The notes under the pieces are model-generated. The model was not told where the DNA came from. It ran no database searches and saw only the letters and a list, made by a program, of their open reading frames with translations. The translations under genes were made by a program, and so were the position numbers. DNA of 64,000 nt from CBDCVO01 sp965223085 (GTDB lineage Bacteria > Pseudomonadota > Gammaproteobacteria > Ga0077536). Below, piece after piece: positions 25,698-35,093 of the stretch; position 1 is the first letter of the stretch, and each line of letters opens with the position of its first letter. The stretch lies in assembly GCA_965223085.1 (NCBI GenBank), contig OZ244981.1:4340001-4404000 (forward strand), written 5' to 3'.

Positions 25698-27008
25698 ATG
25701 AACGGTGAAGAGAATTTTCGCTCAAGTAGTACTGCCACGTTGAATTCCGACGCCGAGGAATTCGATTTTCTCGTTTACCCGGGCTCTGTCGGTCCAAGTG
25801 TGATCGACATCTCCGATCTCTACGACCGGAGCGGTAAATTCACCTACGACCCCGGGTTTACGTCTACCGCCAGTTGCGCTTCGAAAATCACCTATATCGA
25901 TGGCGACGAAGGGATACTGCTCTATCGCGGTTACCCCATCGAACAGCTCGCCGAGCACAGTAACTTTACCGAGACCGCCTACCTATTGCTGAAGGGCGAA
26001 CTCCCGACGCCGCGTGAATACGAAGAATTCCGCGACTCGATCACTAACCATTCGATGGTGCACGAACAATTACACGAATTCTTCTCTGGGTTTCGGCGCG
26101 ACGCACACCCCATGGCGATCATGTGTGGGGTCGTTGGGGCGCTATCGGCTTTCTATCACGACTCCGTCGATATTACCGATCCACATCAGCGCTTAGTCGC
26201 AAGCCGTCGTTTGATAGCCAAGATGCCGACAATAGCGGCCATGGCCTTCAAATATTCGCTCGGCCGTCCCTTCGTCTATCCACGCGGCGATCTCGATTAC
26301 GCCGGCAATTTCTTGCACATGTGTTTCTCGATCCCGATCGCAGATTACGAACCGAGCCCGGTGATCACCCGCGCCATGGACCGCATTCTCATCCTGCATG
26401 CGGATCACGAGCAGAATGCATCTACCTCTACGGTACGCCTCGCCAGTTCATCGGGCGCTAATCCCTTTGCTTGCATCGCAGCTGGGATCGCGTGTCTCTG
26501 GGGACCGGCGCATGGGGGGGCGAACGAGGCAGCATTGAACATGCTGCGTGAAATCGGCACGGTAGAACGGATCCCCGAATACATCAAGCGTGCGCGCGAT
26601 AAAGATGATCCGTTTCGTCTCATGGGTTTCGGCCACCGTGTCTATAAAAGCTACGATCCGCGTGCCCGCGTCATGCAACAAACCTGCCACGAAGTCTTGA
26701 AAGAGCTGGGACGCCAAGACAACCCGTTGCTCGACGTCGCCATGGAACTCGAGAGAATTGCCTTATCCGACACCTATTTCGTCGAAAAGAAACTCTATCC
26801 GAACATCGATTTCTATTCCGGGATCACCTTGAGCGCGATGGGTTTTCCAACCACGATGTTCACGGCACTGTTTGCACTCGCTCGCACCTGTGGTTGGGTC
26901 GCGCAGTGGAATGAGATGATCGAAGACCCTGACCAGCGCATCGGCAGACCACGGCAACTATACACCGGCTATACGCACCGCGATTACGTCAGCTTCAACC
27001 AACGTTAA
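25698..27008 (+). CDS. gltA: Citrate synthase, hexameric type II
   Basis: A 436-residue citrate synthase of the Gram-negative, NADH-sensitive kind, the same length class as E. coli GltA (427). It condenses acetyl-CoA with oxaloacetate. Seen: ITYIDGDEGILLYRGYPIEQLAEHSNFTETAYLLLKGELP near residue 54, the active-site region ILHADHEQNASTSTVR, WGPAHGGANEAAL with the second catalytic histidine, and GFGHRVYKSYDPRA. The unusual acidic N-terminus (MNGEENFRSSS...) is specific to this organism. It faces the class I fumarase gene across a short hairpin-rich gap. Confidence 0.97.
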   Translation: MNGEENFRSSSTATLNSDAEEFDFLVYPGSVGPSVIDISDLYDRSGKFTYDPGFTSTASCASKITYIDGDEGILLYRGYPIEQLAEHSNFTETAYLLLKGELPTPREYEEFRDSITNHSMVHEQLHEFFSGFRRDAHPMAIMCGVVGALSAFYHDSVDITDPHQRLVASRRLIAKMPTIAAMAFKYSLGRPFVYPRGDLDYAGNFLHMCFSIPIADYEPSPVITRAMDRILILHADHEQNASTSTVRLASSSGANPFACIAAGIACLWGPAHGGANEAALNMLREIGTVERIPEYIKRARDKDDPFRLMGFGHRVYKSYDPRARVMQQTCHEVLKELGRQDNPLLDVAMELERIALSDTYFVEKKLYPNIDFYSGITLSAMGFPTTMFTALFALARTCGWVAQWNEMIEDPDQRIGRPRQLYTGYTHRDYVSFNQR

Positions 27009-27033
27009 ACCATCTCACGGCGATCCTAACATT

Positions 27034-27065
27034 CGCGTTTATTACGCGGCGCAATAAGTGCCGCG
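27034..27065. terminator. Hairpin-rich gap between gltA and fumarase
   Basis: Two overlapping stems can form in this 65-base convergent gap: CGCGT-TTATT-ACGCG (27034-27048) and CGCGGC-nine bases-GCCGCG (27045-27065), the latter followed after six bases by TTTT on the plus strand. This would serve as a terminator for gltA and perhaps for the opposing operon. The stems are short, so confidence is modest. Confidence 0.4.
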
Positions 27066-27073
27066 GCCGCGTT

Positions 27074-28615
27074 TTAAGACGTGACGTTAACCGGAATTTC
27101 CCCGATTTTTCTCCGCCACTTCTTTGGCCCGGTTTCGTGCACTGAAATGCCGGTGGCGTCGACCGCAACCGTGACGGGCATGTCTTCCACCACAAACTCG
27201 TGGATCGCCTCCATACCTAGATCTTCGAACGCAACGATGCGGGCTTCTTTGATCGCTTTAGAGACGAGGTAAGCAGCGCCGCCGACGGCCATCAAATACA
27301 CCGCACCGTGCTTTTTGATCGCATTTATCGCCACCGGCCCGCGTTCCGCTTTGCCGATCATGCCCAGCAAACCGGTCTCAGCAAGCATCATGTCGGTAAA
27401 CTTGTCCATGCGCGTCGAGGTGGTAGGACCCGCGGGACCAATGACTTCGTCGCCTACCGGGTCGACCGGACCGACGTAATAAATAAAGCGGTTATTGAAA
27501 TCGACCCCCGGGGGCAAAGATTCTCCGTGCGCGAGCATTTCTGCGATGCGTTGGTGCGCAGCATCCCGCCCCGTAAGCATTGCACCTGAGATGAGCAAAG
27601 TCTCACCCGGCCGCCAAGCCGCGACGTCATCGCGACTTACCGCGGCAAGATCAACCCGCCGCGCGGTTTCGCCAACCGACCAAGCAACATCCGGCCAATC
27701 CTCCAGGCGTGGCGTTACCAAGGTGGCCGGTCCGTTGCCGTCGAGCACAAAATGCACGTGCCGTGTTGCGGCGCAATTCGGAATCATCGCGATAGGTTTT
27801 GACGCTGCGTGAGTAGGATAGTCTTTCACCTTCACATCGAGCACCGTTGTTAATCCACCGAGACCTTGTGCACCGATGCCGAGGGCGTTTACTTTTTCGT
27901 AGAGCTCGATTCTCAGTTCCTCGGCGCTATTGCGCGCCCCACGGGCGATTAAATCCTGGATGTCGATCGGCTCCATTATCGATTCTTTCGCCAATACCAT
28001 GGCCTTCTCCGCCGTGCCGCCGATTCCGATCCCCAATATCCCCGGCGGGCACCAACCGGCACCCATCGTAGGTACGGTTTTCAATACCCAATCAACAATG
28101 CTGTCAGACGGGTTCAGCATTACGAACTTCGATTTGTTTTCAGAGCCGCCGCCTTTTGCTGCCACCACCACATCAAGGGTATTACCAGGCACTAACGAGA
28201 CGTGAATCACGGCCGGCGAATTATCACCGGTATTGAGACGCCGGCCGGCGGGATCACGGAGTATCGATGCCCGTAGCTTATTATCCGGATGTAGATAGGC
28301 GCGGCGCACACCTTCGTTAACCATATCTTCGAAACTCATCTGCGCGTCCCAACCGACGTCCATGCCGAGGCGGCAAAATACGGTGACGATGCCAGTATCC
28401 TGGCAAATCGGTCGGTGCCCTTCGGCACACATACGTGAGTTGATCAAGATCTGAGCCATCGCGTCTTTCGCTGCTGGCGATGCCTCGCGCTCGTACGCGC
28501 GGGCCAGACTTTGAATATAATCTTGCGGATGATAATAAGAAATGTACTGCAGGGCGTCCGCGACGCTAGCAATAAAGTCTTCTTGTCTGATTACCGTGCG
28601 CACCGTCTTATCCAC
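27074..28615 (-). CDS. fumA: Fumarate hydratase, class I iron-sulfur type
   Basis: A 513-residue class I fumarase (FumA/FumB length). It interconverts fumarate and malate using a [4Fe-4S] cluster. Cluster cysteines are seen in RPICQDTG near residue 70, GAGWCPPG near 187 and IPNCAATRH near 280. The C-terminal beta domain has GPAGPTTSTRMDKFTDMMLAETGLLGMIGKAERGP. The GTG start at 28615 has GGAG about five bases upstream. It lies 12 bases after maiA, which releases fumarate and acetoacetate precursors, and is the last gene in the long leftward run that begins with etfB. Confidence 0.95.
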   Translation of the reverse strand: MDKTVRTVIRQEDFIASVADALQYISYYHPQDYIQSLARAYEREASPAAKDAMAQILINSRMCAEGHRPICQDTGIVTVFCRLGMDVGWDAQMSFEDMVNEGVRRAYLHPDNKLRASILRDPAGRRLNTGDNSPAVIHVSLVPGNTLDVVVAAKGGGSENKSKFVMLNPSDSIVDWVLKTVPTMGAGWCPPGILGIGIGGTAEKAMVLAKESIMEPIDIQDLIARGARNSAEELRIELYEKVNALGIGAQGLGGLTTVLDVKVKDYPTHAASKPIAMIPNCAATRHVHFVLDGNGPATLVTPRLEDWPDVAWSVGETARRVDLAAVSRDDVAAWRPGETLLISGAMLTGRDAAHQRIAEMLAHGESLPPGVDFNNRFIYYVGPVDPVGDEVIGPAGPTTSTRMDKFTDMMLAETGLLGMIGKAERGPVAINAIKKHGAVYLMAVGGAAYLVSKAIKEARIVAFEDLGMEAIHEFVVEDMPVTVAVDATGISVHETGPKKWRRKIGEIPVNVTS

Positions 28616-28627
28616 GGTACTCCGAAC

Positions 28628-29272
28628 CTAGCTTGCTAGCACCGCGTGCTCGGGTGCGGCGTTCGCGAAGGCGTCAAGACGAAGACATTCTGCCTCGATT
28701 TTGCACAAGCGGGGGAAATCGTCGACGGCTAACGAAAAACGTCGCGCGGCATACATCAGGGGTACTAAGCAGACATCCGGCAAAGTAATTTCCTCACCGA
28801 GACAGTAGCGCATATGCCGATAATCGGCGGTCAACCACAATTCCAACGCATCTAGCCCGTCGGTCAACCAATTACGAAACCACTTACTCCGCGTCACCTC
28901 GTCCTGCTGCATGGTCGCGCGCATATAGGCCAACACGCGTAAGTTTAGCAACGGATGCGTATCGCTCACCATAATGTGTGCCAACTGCCGGGCACGTGCT
29001 CGCTCCTTCGGCGTGGCGGGTAACAAGGCGGGTTCGGGACGTGTTTCGTCAAGATATTCGATGATCGCAAGTGATTGCGTGAGAACGAAATCGTCATCGA
29101 CCAACGTCGGGAGCAAACCTTGCGGGTTCAGCGCCCGATACTCTGCCGCATGTTGTTCGCCGCCGGACTTAGTCAGCGATACCGGAACGCGGTGATACGC
29201 TAAGCCTTTGAGGTTTAGCGCAATTCGAACGCGATAAGATGCCACCGAGAGGCCAAAATCGTATAACTCCAC
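28628..29272 (-). CDS. maiA: Maleylacetoacetate isomerase, zeta-class glutathione transferase
   Basis: A 214-residue glutathione transferase fold. The N-terminal thioredoxin-like domain has SVASYRVRIALNLKGL near residue 9 (the zeta-class S-S-x-x-x-R-V-R site with the first Ser replaced by A-S order) and LNPQGLLPTLVDDDFVLTQSLAIIEYLDE; the helical domain has LPATPKERARARQLAHIMVSDTHPLLNLRVL. The family isomerises maleylacetoacetate to fumarylacetoacetate in tyrosine/homogentisate breakdown; no hmgA or fumarylacetoacetase lies nearby, so another maleyl-compound or stress role is possible. Start is GTG. Confidence 0.85.
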   Translation of the reverse strand: MELYDFGLSVASYRVRIALNLKGLAYHRVPVSLTKSGGEQHAAEYRALNPQGLLPTLVDDDFVLTQSLAIIEYLDETRPEPALLPATPKERARARQLAHIMVSDTHPLLNLRVLAYMRATMQQDEVTRSKWFRNWLTDGLDALELWLTADYRHMRYCLGEEITLPDVCLVPLMYAARRFSLAVDDFPRLCKIEAECLRLDAFANAAPEHAVLAS

Positions 29273-29400
29273 CAGCTGGGCTCCGCACTGAGATTATTAT
29301 TTGGCCACAGCATACCGCAAAAATCCTTGGGTCGCTGCCGTCGACACACCGCTAATGTGCATAAGCTCGCAGCGCTCAGCTCGGCGATAACGGCTTCTCC

Positions 29401-29718
29401 CTACTCATTGTTCGCGACGTGCACAATGAGGCCATCGAGGTTTTCAGTGACTTCGATTTGACAAGTCAGGCGGCTACTGGGACGCGTGTCGCTTGCCAAC
29501 TCTAGGGTGGACGCTTCCACATCATTCGGCGGACCGACCCGCTCAGTCCAAGCGTCATCGATATATGAGTGGCAAGTGCTGCAAGCACAACCTCCGCCAC
29601 AAATCGCCAGAATCCCGTTGATGTCATTGGCGATAGCGCCTTCCATCACCGATAAGCCGACATCAACCTCGCACTCGTGCCGCTCCCCATCAACGTCTAT
29701 GTAGACAATTTTAGGCAT
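29401..29718 (-). CDS. 2Fe-2S ferredoxin, P450-donor type, copy 1
   Basis: A 105-residue ferredoxin of the adrenodoxin/putidaredoxin type. Cluster ligands are in ICGGGCACSTCHSYI (C-x5-C-x2-C) and LTCQI near residue 88. An extra cysteine within GGGCAC is common in bacterial P450-donor ferredoxins. A GAGGAGA site lies about nine bases before the ATG. It is closely similar to the second ferredoxin at 31071-31394: both share MPK, SVMEGAI, the CGGGCAC(S/A)TCH block and the C-terminal C-Q-I. The two flank a matching reductase, so all three form one electron-transfer unit. No partner oxygenase is in the window. Confidence 0.92.
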   Translation of the reverse strand: MPKIVYIDVDGERHECEVDVGLSVMEGAIANDINGILAICGGGCACSTCHSYIDDAWTERVGPPNDVEASTLELASDTRPSSRLTCQIEVTENLDGLIVHVANNE

Positions 29719-29791
29719 TGAAATACTTCTCCTCTAATGATATCGACGACGAAAACGCGTACGTTCACGCGCACAGCTTTCCCCACGCGAA

Positions 29792-31024
29792 TCACGTTTT
29801 TGTTTGCAATAATGTTTTGAGTTCAAAATCTTCATTCCCAGCTTGCTGTGGCGTGATTTCGATCTGCTTCGCAAGCACCCGTCGCGCGACCATATGCTCG
29901 GCCGGACGATTAATCGAGTCAACGCTCATCAGCCGGTCAGCACGAAAGTAAAATACGGAAAATGTTCGCCTATTCGTATCACCACGCACGATGACATTGT
30001 CGTAGCCGGCAGAGATACCCGCCATTTGTAACTTAACGTCGTATTGATCCGACCAAAACCAGGGCACAGCATCATATGGGCGGCGCTCGCCCATAATAGT
30101 TGCGGCGGCGATTTTGCCTTGGTCAACGGCGTTCTGTACGGATTCGAGTCGCCACGGCGCGTTGAGAAAAACATTGCGATGGCGCGTGCAATCACCCGCT
30201 GCCACGATGGCTGTATCGCTGCTCTGTGCATATTCGTCGACGACGATACCGTCGTCGCAATCCAGCCCCGCGCTGCTTGCGAGTTCCTGATTCGGAACAA
30301 CGCCGATCCCGACACACACCATATCAACATCGAGCGGTGCGTCATCAGGAAGGTTAACCCGAAAGCCGTCGCCGCGCACTTCGAGACTATCGGCTTGCGC
30401 ATCGCAGCGAATATCGACCCCCTGAGCGCGGTGCAGGCAATCGTAGAACTGCGAAACTACCGGTGCAATAACCCGTGGCATGAGGCGCGCTTGCGCCTCG
30501 AGTAAAATAACTTTTTCGATCGCCATGCCCCGCGCGATCGCTGCGATTTCAAGACCAATAAAACCACCACCAATAATTAACAGCGACCGTGCACAACGCA
30601 AGCGTTCTTTGATCCGTTGCGCGTCATCGAGACCCCGCAGGTAACATAAATTCGGCAAATCACCACCCGCGACAGGCACCTTGCGCACGCGGCTGCCCGT
30701 CGCCAGCGCCAGGCTAGCGTAGGGAATCGCCTCACCCGTGCCCAGTACGACGCAGCGCTGCTCTCGATCGATCCTCTCGACAGCAACGCCAAAGCGGGTC
30801 GTGATATCAAATTTCTCGTAGTACGACGGCGGACGGAATGGCAAACGCGCCTCGTCAAACTCCCCGGTGAGATACTTTTTTGATAGCGGTGGTCGTTGAT
30901 AGGGTGGGTAGGGCTCATCACCGATGAGCGTGATCGGATGTGGATACTGTTCTCGCCGCAGCGTATCGGCAATCTGCAACCCGGCTTGACCTGCGCCGAC
31001 GATAACCGTGCCGTAACTATTCAT
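29792..31024 (-). CDS. NAD(P)H-dependent ferredoxin reductase (putidaredoxin reductase type)
   Basis: A 410-residue FAD flavoprotein of the rubredoxin/putidaredoxin reductase family. The FAD-binding motif VIVGAGQAGLQIADTLR is at the N-terminus, PPYQRPPLSKKYL follows near residue 40, and the NAD(P)H-binding motif LLIIGGGFIGLEIAAIAR is near 147. AGDCTRHRN and the C-terminal WFWSDQYDVKLQMAG are also typical. It takes electrons from NAD(P)H to a 2Fe-2S ferredoxin, and one such ferredoxin gene lies on each side (73 and 46 bases away). The normal terminal partner would be a cytochrome P450 or a ring-hydroxylating oxygenase, which is missing here. Confidence 0.92.
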   Translation of the reverse strand: MNSYGTVIVGAGQAGLQIADTLRREQYPHPITLIGDEPYPPYQRPPLSKKYLTGEFDEARLPFRPPSYYEKFDITTRFGVAVERIDREQRCVVLGTGEAIPYASLALATGSRVRKVPVAGGDLPNLCYLRGLDDAQRIKERLRCARSLLIIGGGFIGLEIAAIARGMAIEKVILLEAQARLMPRVIAPVVSQFYDCLHRAQGVDIRCDAQADSLEVRGDGFRVNLPDDAPLDVDMVCVGIGVVPNQELASSAGLDCDDGIVVDEYAQSSDTAIVAAGDCTRHRNVFLNAPWRLESVQNAVDQGKIAAATIMGERRPYDAVPWFWSDQYDVKLQMAGISAGYDNVIVRGDTNRRTFSVFYFRADRLMSVDSINRPAEHMVARRVLAKQIEITPQQAGNEDFELKTLLQTKT

Positions 31025-31070
31025 CGCACGCTAAAGAGGCTACTACTGGGAACCTGTACTCAACAGGTCC

Positions 31071-31394
31071 CTATGTTTGCGCCTCGGGCAGCTCCACGAT
31101 CATGCCATCGAGCGTTGTCGTTAGTTTGATCTGACAACTCAGCCGAGAGTTCGGCCGTCGCTCGGTCGCCGTGCAATCGAGCATATCGTTTTCGTTGTCC
31201 GAACGCGCTGGAAGCTGATCGAACCACGCGGTATCGACGAAAACATGGCAGGTCGCGCACGCACAGCCGCCACCACATTCTGCGACGATGCCATCGATGT
31301 CTTTTTGTATAGCCCCCTCCATTACGGACCAGCCCACGGGAATATCGACGGTTGTTGTCGTGCCATCGCACGCTTTAAAAGTTACTTTTGGCAT
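31071..31394 (-). CDS. 2Fe-2S ferredoxin, P450-donor type, copy 2
   Basis: A 107-residue paralogue of the ferredoxin at 29401-29718. Cluster motif ECGGGCACATCHVFV and the fourth cysteine in LSCQI are intact. It sits between ETF-QO (77 bases upstream) and the ferredoxin reductase (46 bases downstream) in the same leftward run. Two similar ferredoxins with one reductase suggests either a recent duplication or two acceptors. The differences are mostly on acidic surface positions and the tail, where acceptors are recognised, so the copies may have split roles; this is inference. Confidence 0.92.
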   Translation of the reverse strand: MPKVTFKACDGTTTTVDIPVGWSVMEGAIQKDIDGIVAECGGGCACATCHVFVDTAWFDQLPARSDNENDMLDCTATERRPNSRLSCQIKLTTTLDGMIVELPEAQT

Positions 31395-31471
31395 CTGTAT
31401 AGTCGAGGAACCGTAGACCGCGCAAAAGCAGTGCCGGTGCCTTATCTCGAGAGTTTAGGGAAATGGGCATC

Positions 31472-33106
31472 CTACATATTCGGGTAGTTCGGACCACCAC
31501 CCCCTTCAGGTGTCACCCATACGATATTTTGGGTTGGGTCCTTAATGTCACAGGTTTTGCAATGCACGCAGTTTTGCGCATTGATTTGCAAACGTTGCTC
31601 GCCGTTTTCCACCATAAATTCGTAAACACCAGCAGGGCAATAGCGCTCCTCGGGGCCCGCATATTTGGCAAAATTCACTTGCGTTGGCACGCTCGAGTCT
31701 TTTAGCGTCAGATGGCACGGCTGCTCTTCTTCGTGGTTCGTGTTCGACAAAAATACAGAAGACAGGCGATCAAAGCTTAAAGTTCCATCTGGTTTAGGAT
31801 ACTCGATCGGTCGTGCTTGCGCCGCTTCGCGCAAGCTTTCGTGATCGGGCGTGTGATGCAAGGTCCACGGCGCACGGCCACGAAGTAAGTAGGTATCGAG
31901 CGCCGAATAAGCCATCGCTGGCCATAGGCCCCAATGGAACGCCGGCTTGATATTGCGCACCCGATACAGCTCGTCCCACACCCACGTCGCTTCTAATCTG
32001 GTGCGGAACTCGCTGAGTTCCACCCCGGTGAGATCTCGTCCGGCCTTGACCGTTGCGCCGATGACTTCGGCGGCGGTCATACCAGATTTCATCGCTGTGT
32101 GAGTGCCCTTGATTTTTGGCAAATTGAGAAACCCCGCAGCATCACCAATGATAAGACCGCCTGGGAATGACAGTTTCGGAATAGCTTGAAATCCCCCCGC
32201 GCTGATCGCACGTGCGCCATATGCAACGCGACGTCCATTTTGGAACGTATCACGCACTGCAGGATGCAGTTTAAATCGCTGCATCTCCTCGAACGGGCTC
32301 AAATAAGGATTTTTATAACCCAAACCCACAACAAACCCAACGGCGACGAGATTATCTTCAAAATGATAAGTGAACGACCCGCCGTAAGTTTGCGTATCCA
32401 TCGGCCAACCGACCGTGTGAATGACAGCACCGGGTTCGTGACGCTGCGATTCAACTTCCCACAGTTCTTTAATCCCGATCCCATAGACTTGGGGATCGAC
32501 GCCATCACGCAAGTTGAAGCGTTGGAATAAAGTATTCGTCAACGATCCGCGACAACCCTCACTAAATAGGGTTTGTTTGCCGTGCAATTCGATGCCGGGT
32601 TCGAAATTCGGGCCCTCGGATCCGTCCCGGGAACGACCCATATCACCCGTCGCCACGCCTCTGACGCTACCGTCTTCGTGATACAACACCTCAGCCGCTG
32701 CAAAACCCGGATAAATTTCAACGCCGAGTGCTTCCGCTTGCTCCGCCAACCAACGGCAAAGATTGCCCAGGCTAATAATATAGTTGCCGTGATTACGCAT
32801 TTGCGGAGGTGTCGGCAAGCTCATTGCCCGCGTTGCAGTCAGAAACTGAAAGGTATCTTTTGTGACAGCGGTATTTAACGGCGCACCCTGCGCCCGCCAG
32901 TCGGGTAGCAATTCATTCAAGGCGCGGGTTTCAATGACGGCACCTGACAAAATATGTGCGCCGATTTCAGAACCCTTTTCGAGCACGCACACCGATAGTT
33001 CTTGGTCTATCTCAGCTGCTAATTGTCGTATACGGATGGCCGCGGCGAGACCAGATGGCCCACCGCCAACGACAACGACATCGTATTCCATCGCTTCGCG
33101 TTCCAC
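31472..33106 (-). CDS. Electron-transfer flavoprotein:ubiquinone oxidoreductase (ETF-QO)
   Basis: A 544-residue membrane-associated flavoprotein that passes electrons from reduced ETF to ubiquinone. The FAD site is DVVVVGGGPSGLAAAIRI at the N-terminus, and GAHILSGAVIETRALNELLPDW is typical of the family. The C-terminal [4Fe-4S] site is seen as RYCPAGVYE and NCVHCKTCDIKDPTQNIVWVTPEGGGGPNY. GTG at 33106 has GGAG eight bases upstream; an ATG at 33091 is the alternative. It follows etfA after 70 bases. With EtfAB, gcdH and other acyl-CoA dehydrogenases it links fatty acid and lysine/tryptophan breakdown to the respiratory chain. Confidence 0.96.
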   Translation of the reverse strand: MEREAMEYDVVVVGGGPSGLAAAIRIRQLAAEIDQELSVCVLEKGSEIGAHILSGAVIETRALNELLPDWRAQGAPLNTAVTKDTFQFLTATRAMSLPTPPQMRNHGNYIISLGNLCRWLAEQAEALGVEIYPGFAAAEVLYHEDGSVRGVATGDMGRSRDGSEGPNFEPGIELHGKQTLFSEGCRGSLTNTLFQRFNLRDGVDPQVYGIGIKELWEVESQRHEPGAVIHTVGWPMDTQTYGGSFTYHFEDNLVAVGFVVGLGYKNPYLSPFEEMQRFKLHPAVRDTFQNGRRVAYGARAISAGGFQAIPKLSFPGGLIIGDAAGFLNLPKIKGTHTAMKSGMTAAEVIGATVKAGRDLTGVELSEFRTRLEATWVWDELYRVRNIKPAFHWGLWPAMAYSALDTYLLRGRAPWTLHHTPDHESLREAAQARPIEYPKPDGTLSFDRLSSVFLSNTNHEEEQPCHLTLKDSSVPTQVNFAKYAGPEERYCPAGVYEFMVENGEQRLQINAQNCVHCKTCDIKDPTQNIVWVTPEGGGGPNYPNM

Positions 33107-33176
33107 TCACGCGCTCCTCAAAAATACTTTTGTTCCCCGCAGCAATGCCTCGGGACTCGCCGCTAGCGGCCGATAA

Positions 33177-34112
33177 TTAGTCATCGAGCGCCACGATCAA
33201 GGCCGGCACTTCTTTGAATAAATCCCCGACCAAACCATAATCCGCGACTTGGAAAATTGGCGCTTCTTCATCTTTGTTGATGGCGACGATTACTTTACTG
33301 TCTTTCATGCCCGCAAGGTGCTGAATAGCACCCGAAATACCGATCGCGATATAGAGTTGTGGGGCAACCACCTTGCCCGTTTGCCCGACTTGATAATCAT
33401 TGGGTACATAACCAGCGTCTACAGCGGCGCGTGACGCGCCCACAGCGGCGCCGAGTTTATCCGCAAGTTGCTCGATAATGGCAAAATTTTCCGAGCTACC
33501 CACACCGCGCCCACCCGAAACGATGATGTCGGCGGCGGCCAATTCTGGTCGTTCAGATTTTGTTAATTCTTCACCAACGAAAGTGGACAGACCCGCATCT
33601 GGCGTCGGCGCTAAGCTTTCAACGGCTGCGCTGCCGCCGCTTGCGGCGACTGGATCGAAGGCAGTGGTTCGAACCGTGATTACTTTGATCGGATCGGCTG
33701 ACTGCACAGTCGCAAAAATATTACCTGCATAGATGGGGCGCACAAACGTATCTGCGGCCTCGATAGCGATAATGTCGGTTACTTGCGCAACATCTAGCAG
33801 AGCCGCGACACGCGGCAAAATATTCTTACCAAACGTCGTTGCCGCACATAGCACATGGGAATAGTCACCGGCCAGGTTGAGGATCAAAGGCGCGATATTT
33901 TCTGCCAAGCCGTGGGCGTAATGATCGGCATCAGCGTGCAGGACTTTTGCGACGCTCATCGCCCGCGCCGCTTCCTGTGCCACATGACTCGCGTCATGAC
34001 CCGCGACTAGCACGTGCACTTCGTCGTTCAGTTCCGCAGCCGCGGCGAGCGCGCTCAGCGTGGCGATATTCAGCTGTTGATTGTTATGCTCCGCAATTAC
34101 CAATACCGCCAT
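33177..34112 (-). CDS. etfA: Electron transfer flavoprotein alpha subunit
   Basis: A 311-residue EtfA. The N-terminal domain begins MAVLVIAEHNNQQLN. The C-terminal FAD domain has the full signature: SGGRGVGSSENF, GAAVGASRAAVDAGYVPNDYQVGQTGKVVAPQLYIAIGISGAIQHLAGMKDSKVIVAINKDEEAPIF. It forms the EtfAB heterodimer that accepts electrons from acyl-CoA dehydrogenases. The start codon is one base after the etfB stop, so the subunits are translationally coupled. Confidence 0.97.
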   Translation of the reverse strand: MAVLVIAEHNNQQLNIATLSALAAAAELNDEVHVLVAGHDASHVAQEAARAMSVAKVLHADADHYAHGLAENIAPLILNLAGDYSHVLCAATTFGKNILPRVAALLDVAQVTDIIAIEAADTFVRPIYAGNIFATVQSADPIKVITVRTTAFDPVAASGGSAAVESLAPTPDAGLSTFVGEELTKSERPELAAADIIVSGGRGVGSSENFAIIEQLADKLGAAVGASRAAVDAGYVPNDYQVGQTGKVVAPQLYIAIGISGAIQHLAGMKDSKVIVAINKDEEAPIFQVADYGLVGDLFKEVPALIVALDD

Positions 34113-34113
34113 A

Positions 34114-34863
34114 TCAAATCACCTTCGCTTCATTACGCAATTTAGTCACGAGCTCTGCCGCATCGGCCACCTTCACACCGCCTTCACGTGCTGGCGGTTC
34201 CGCCGCTTTGAGTAACTTCAAGCGCGGTGTGATATCGACCCCGAGTTCCGCCGGTGTTACGACATCGAGCGGCTTCTTTTTTGCCTTCATAATATTCGGG
34301 AGTTTCACATAGCGAGGCTCGTTAAGGCGGAGATCCGCGGTGACGACAGCGGGCATCTTCAACGCCAGGATTTGCATACCACCATCGACTTCCCGCGACA
34401 CAGTCGCCTGGTCACCATCGAGCGTGACCTGAGCCGCGAACGTACCCTGGGCCCAACCCAACAGCCCCGCAAGCATTTGTCCCGTTTGATTGGAATCGTC
34501 GTCGATTGCCTGTTTACCGAGCATCACTAAGCGCGGTTCTTCCTTGTCCACGAGTTCCTTTAATAATTTAGCGACCGCCAATGGCTGTGCCTCGTCTTCG
34601 GTTTCGACCAAAATTCCTCGGTCGGTCCCCATCGCCATCGCGGTACGTAAGGTTTCTTGGCACTGTTTGGGACCGATCGAGACGGCGACAATTTCATCTG
34701 CAAGATTCGCTTCTTGCAGTCGTATCGCCTCCTCGACCGCAATTTCATCGAATGGGTTCATTGACATTTTAACGTTCGATAACTCGACGTCGGAGCCGTC
34801 CGCTTTCGGCCGAGCTTTCACGTTGTAATCAATGGCGCGCTTCACCGCCACCAATATTTTCAT
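34114..34863 (-). CDS. etfB: Electron transfer flavoprotein beta subunit
   Basis: The start is ATG 34863, which gives the standard MKILVAVKRAIDYNVKARPK beginning and has GGAGG five bases upstream; the longer frame from 34896 is not needed. The protein has 249 residues. EtfB family blocks NPFDEIAVEEAIRL, the AMP-binding loop region LLGKQAIDDDSNQTGQMLAGLLGW and the adenosine-rich MPAVVTADLRLNEPRYVKLPNIMKAKKKP are present. It is the first gene of the leftward ETF run and is divergent from gcdH, sharing a roughly 230-base control region. Confidence 0.97.
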   Translation of the reverse strand: MKILVAVKRAIDYNVKARPKADGSDVELSNVKMSMNPFDEIAVEEAIRLQEANLADEIVAVSIGPKQCQETLRTAMAMGTDRGILVETEDEAQPLAVAKLLKELVDKEEPRLVMLGKQAIDDDSNQTGQMLAGLLGWAQGTFAAQVTLDGDQATVSREVDGGMQILALKMPAVVTADLRLNEPRYVKLPNIMKAKKKPLDVVTPAELGVDITPRLKLLKAAEPPAREGGVKVADAAELVTKLRNEAKVI

Positions 34864-35093
34864 CGCCGCCTCCACCATTTTTGCCGTGCGATGCACGACC
34901 TAAAGATACGCTTGGAACGCGACATACTAACAAATTATCACCTGCGGGTTGAATCAAATCCCACGCGCAACGATTGCCTTACGGCCGTCAAGTGCGGCTA
35001 CGCACGAGCTGCTAAAATGTGCCTCAATTGGCCGCTCAACGCTGTGCGGCAAACACCCCCGGCACCCACAAACCGAACAGGGAGCGAAGCGTA

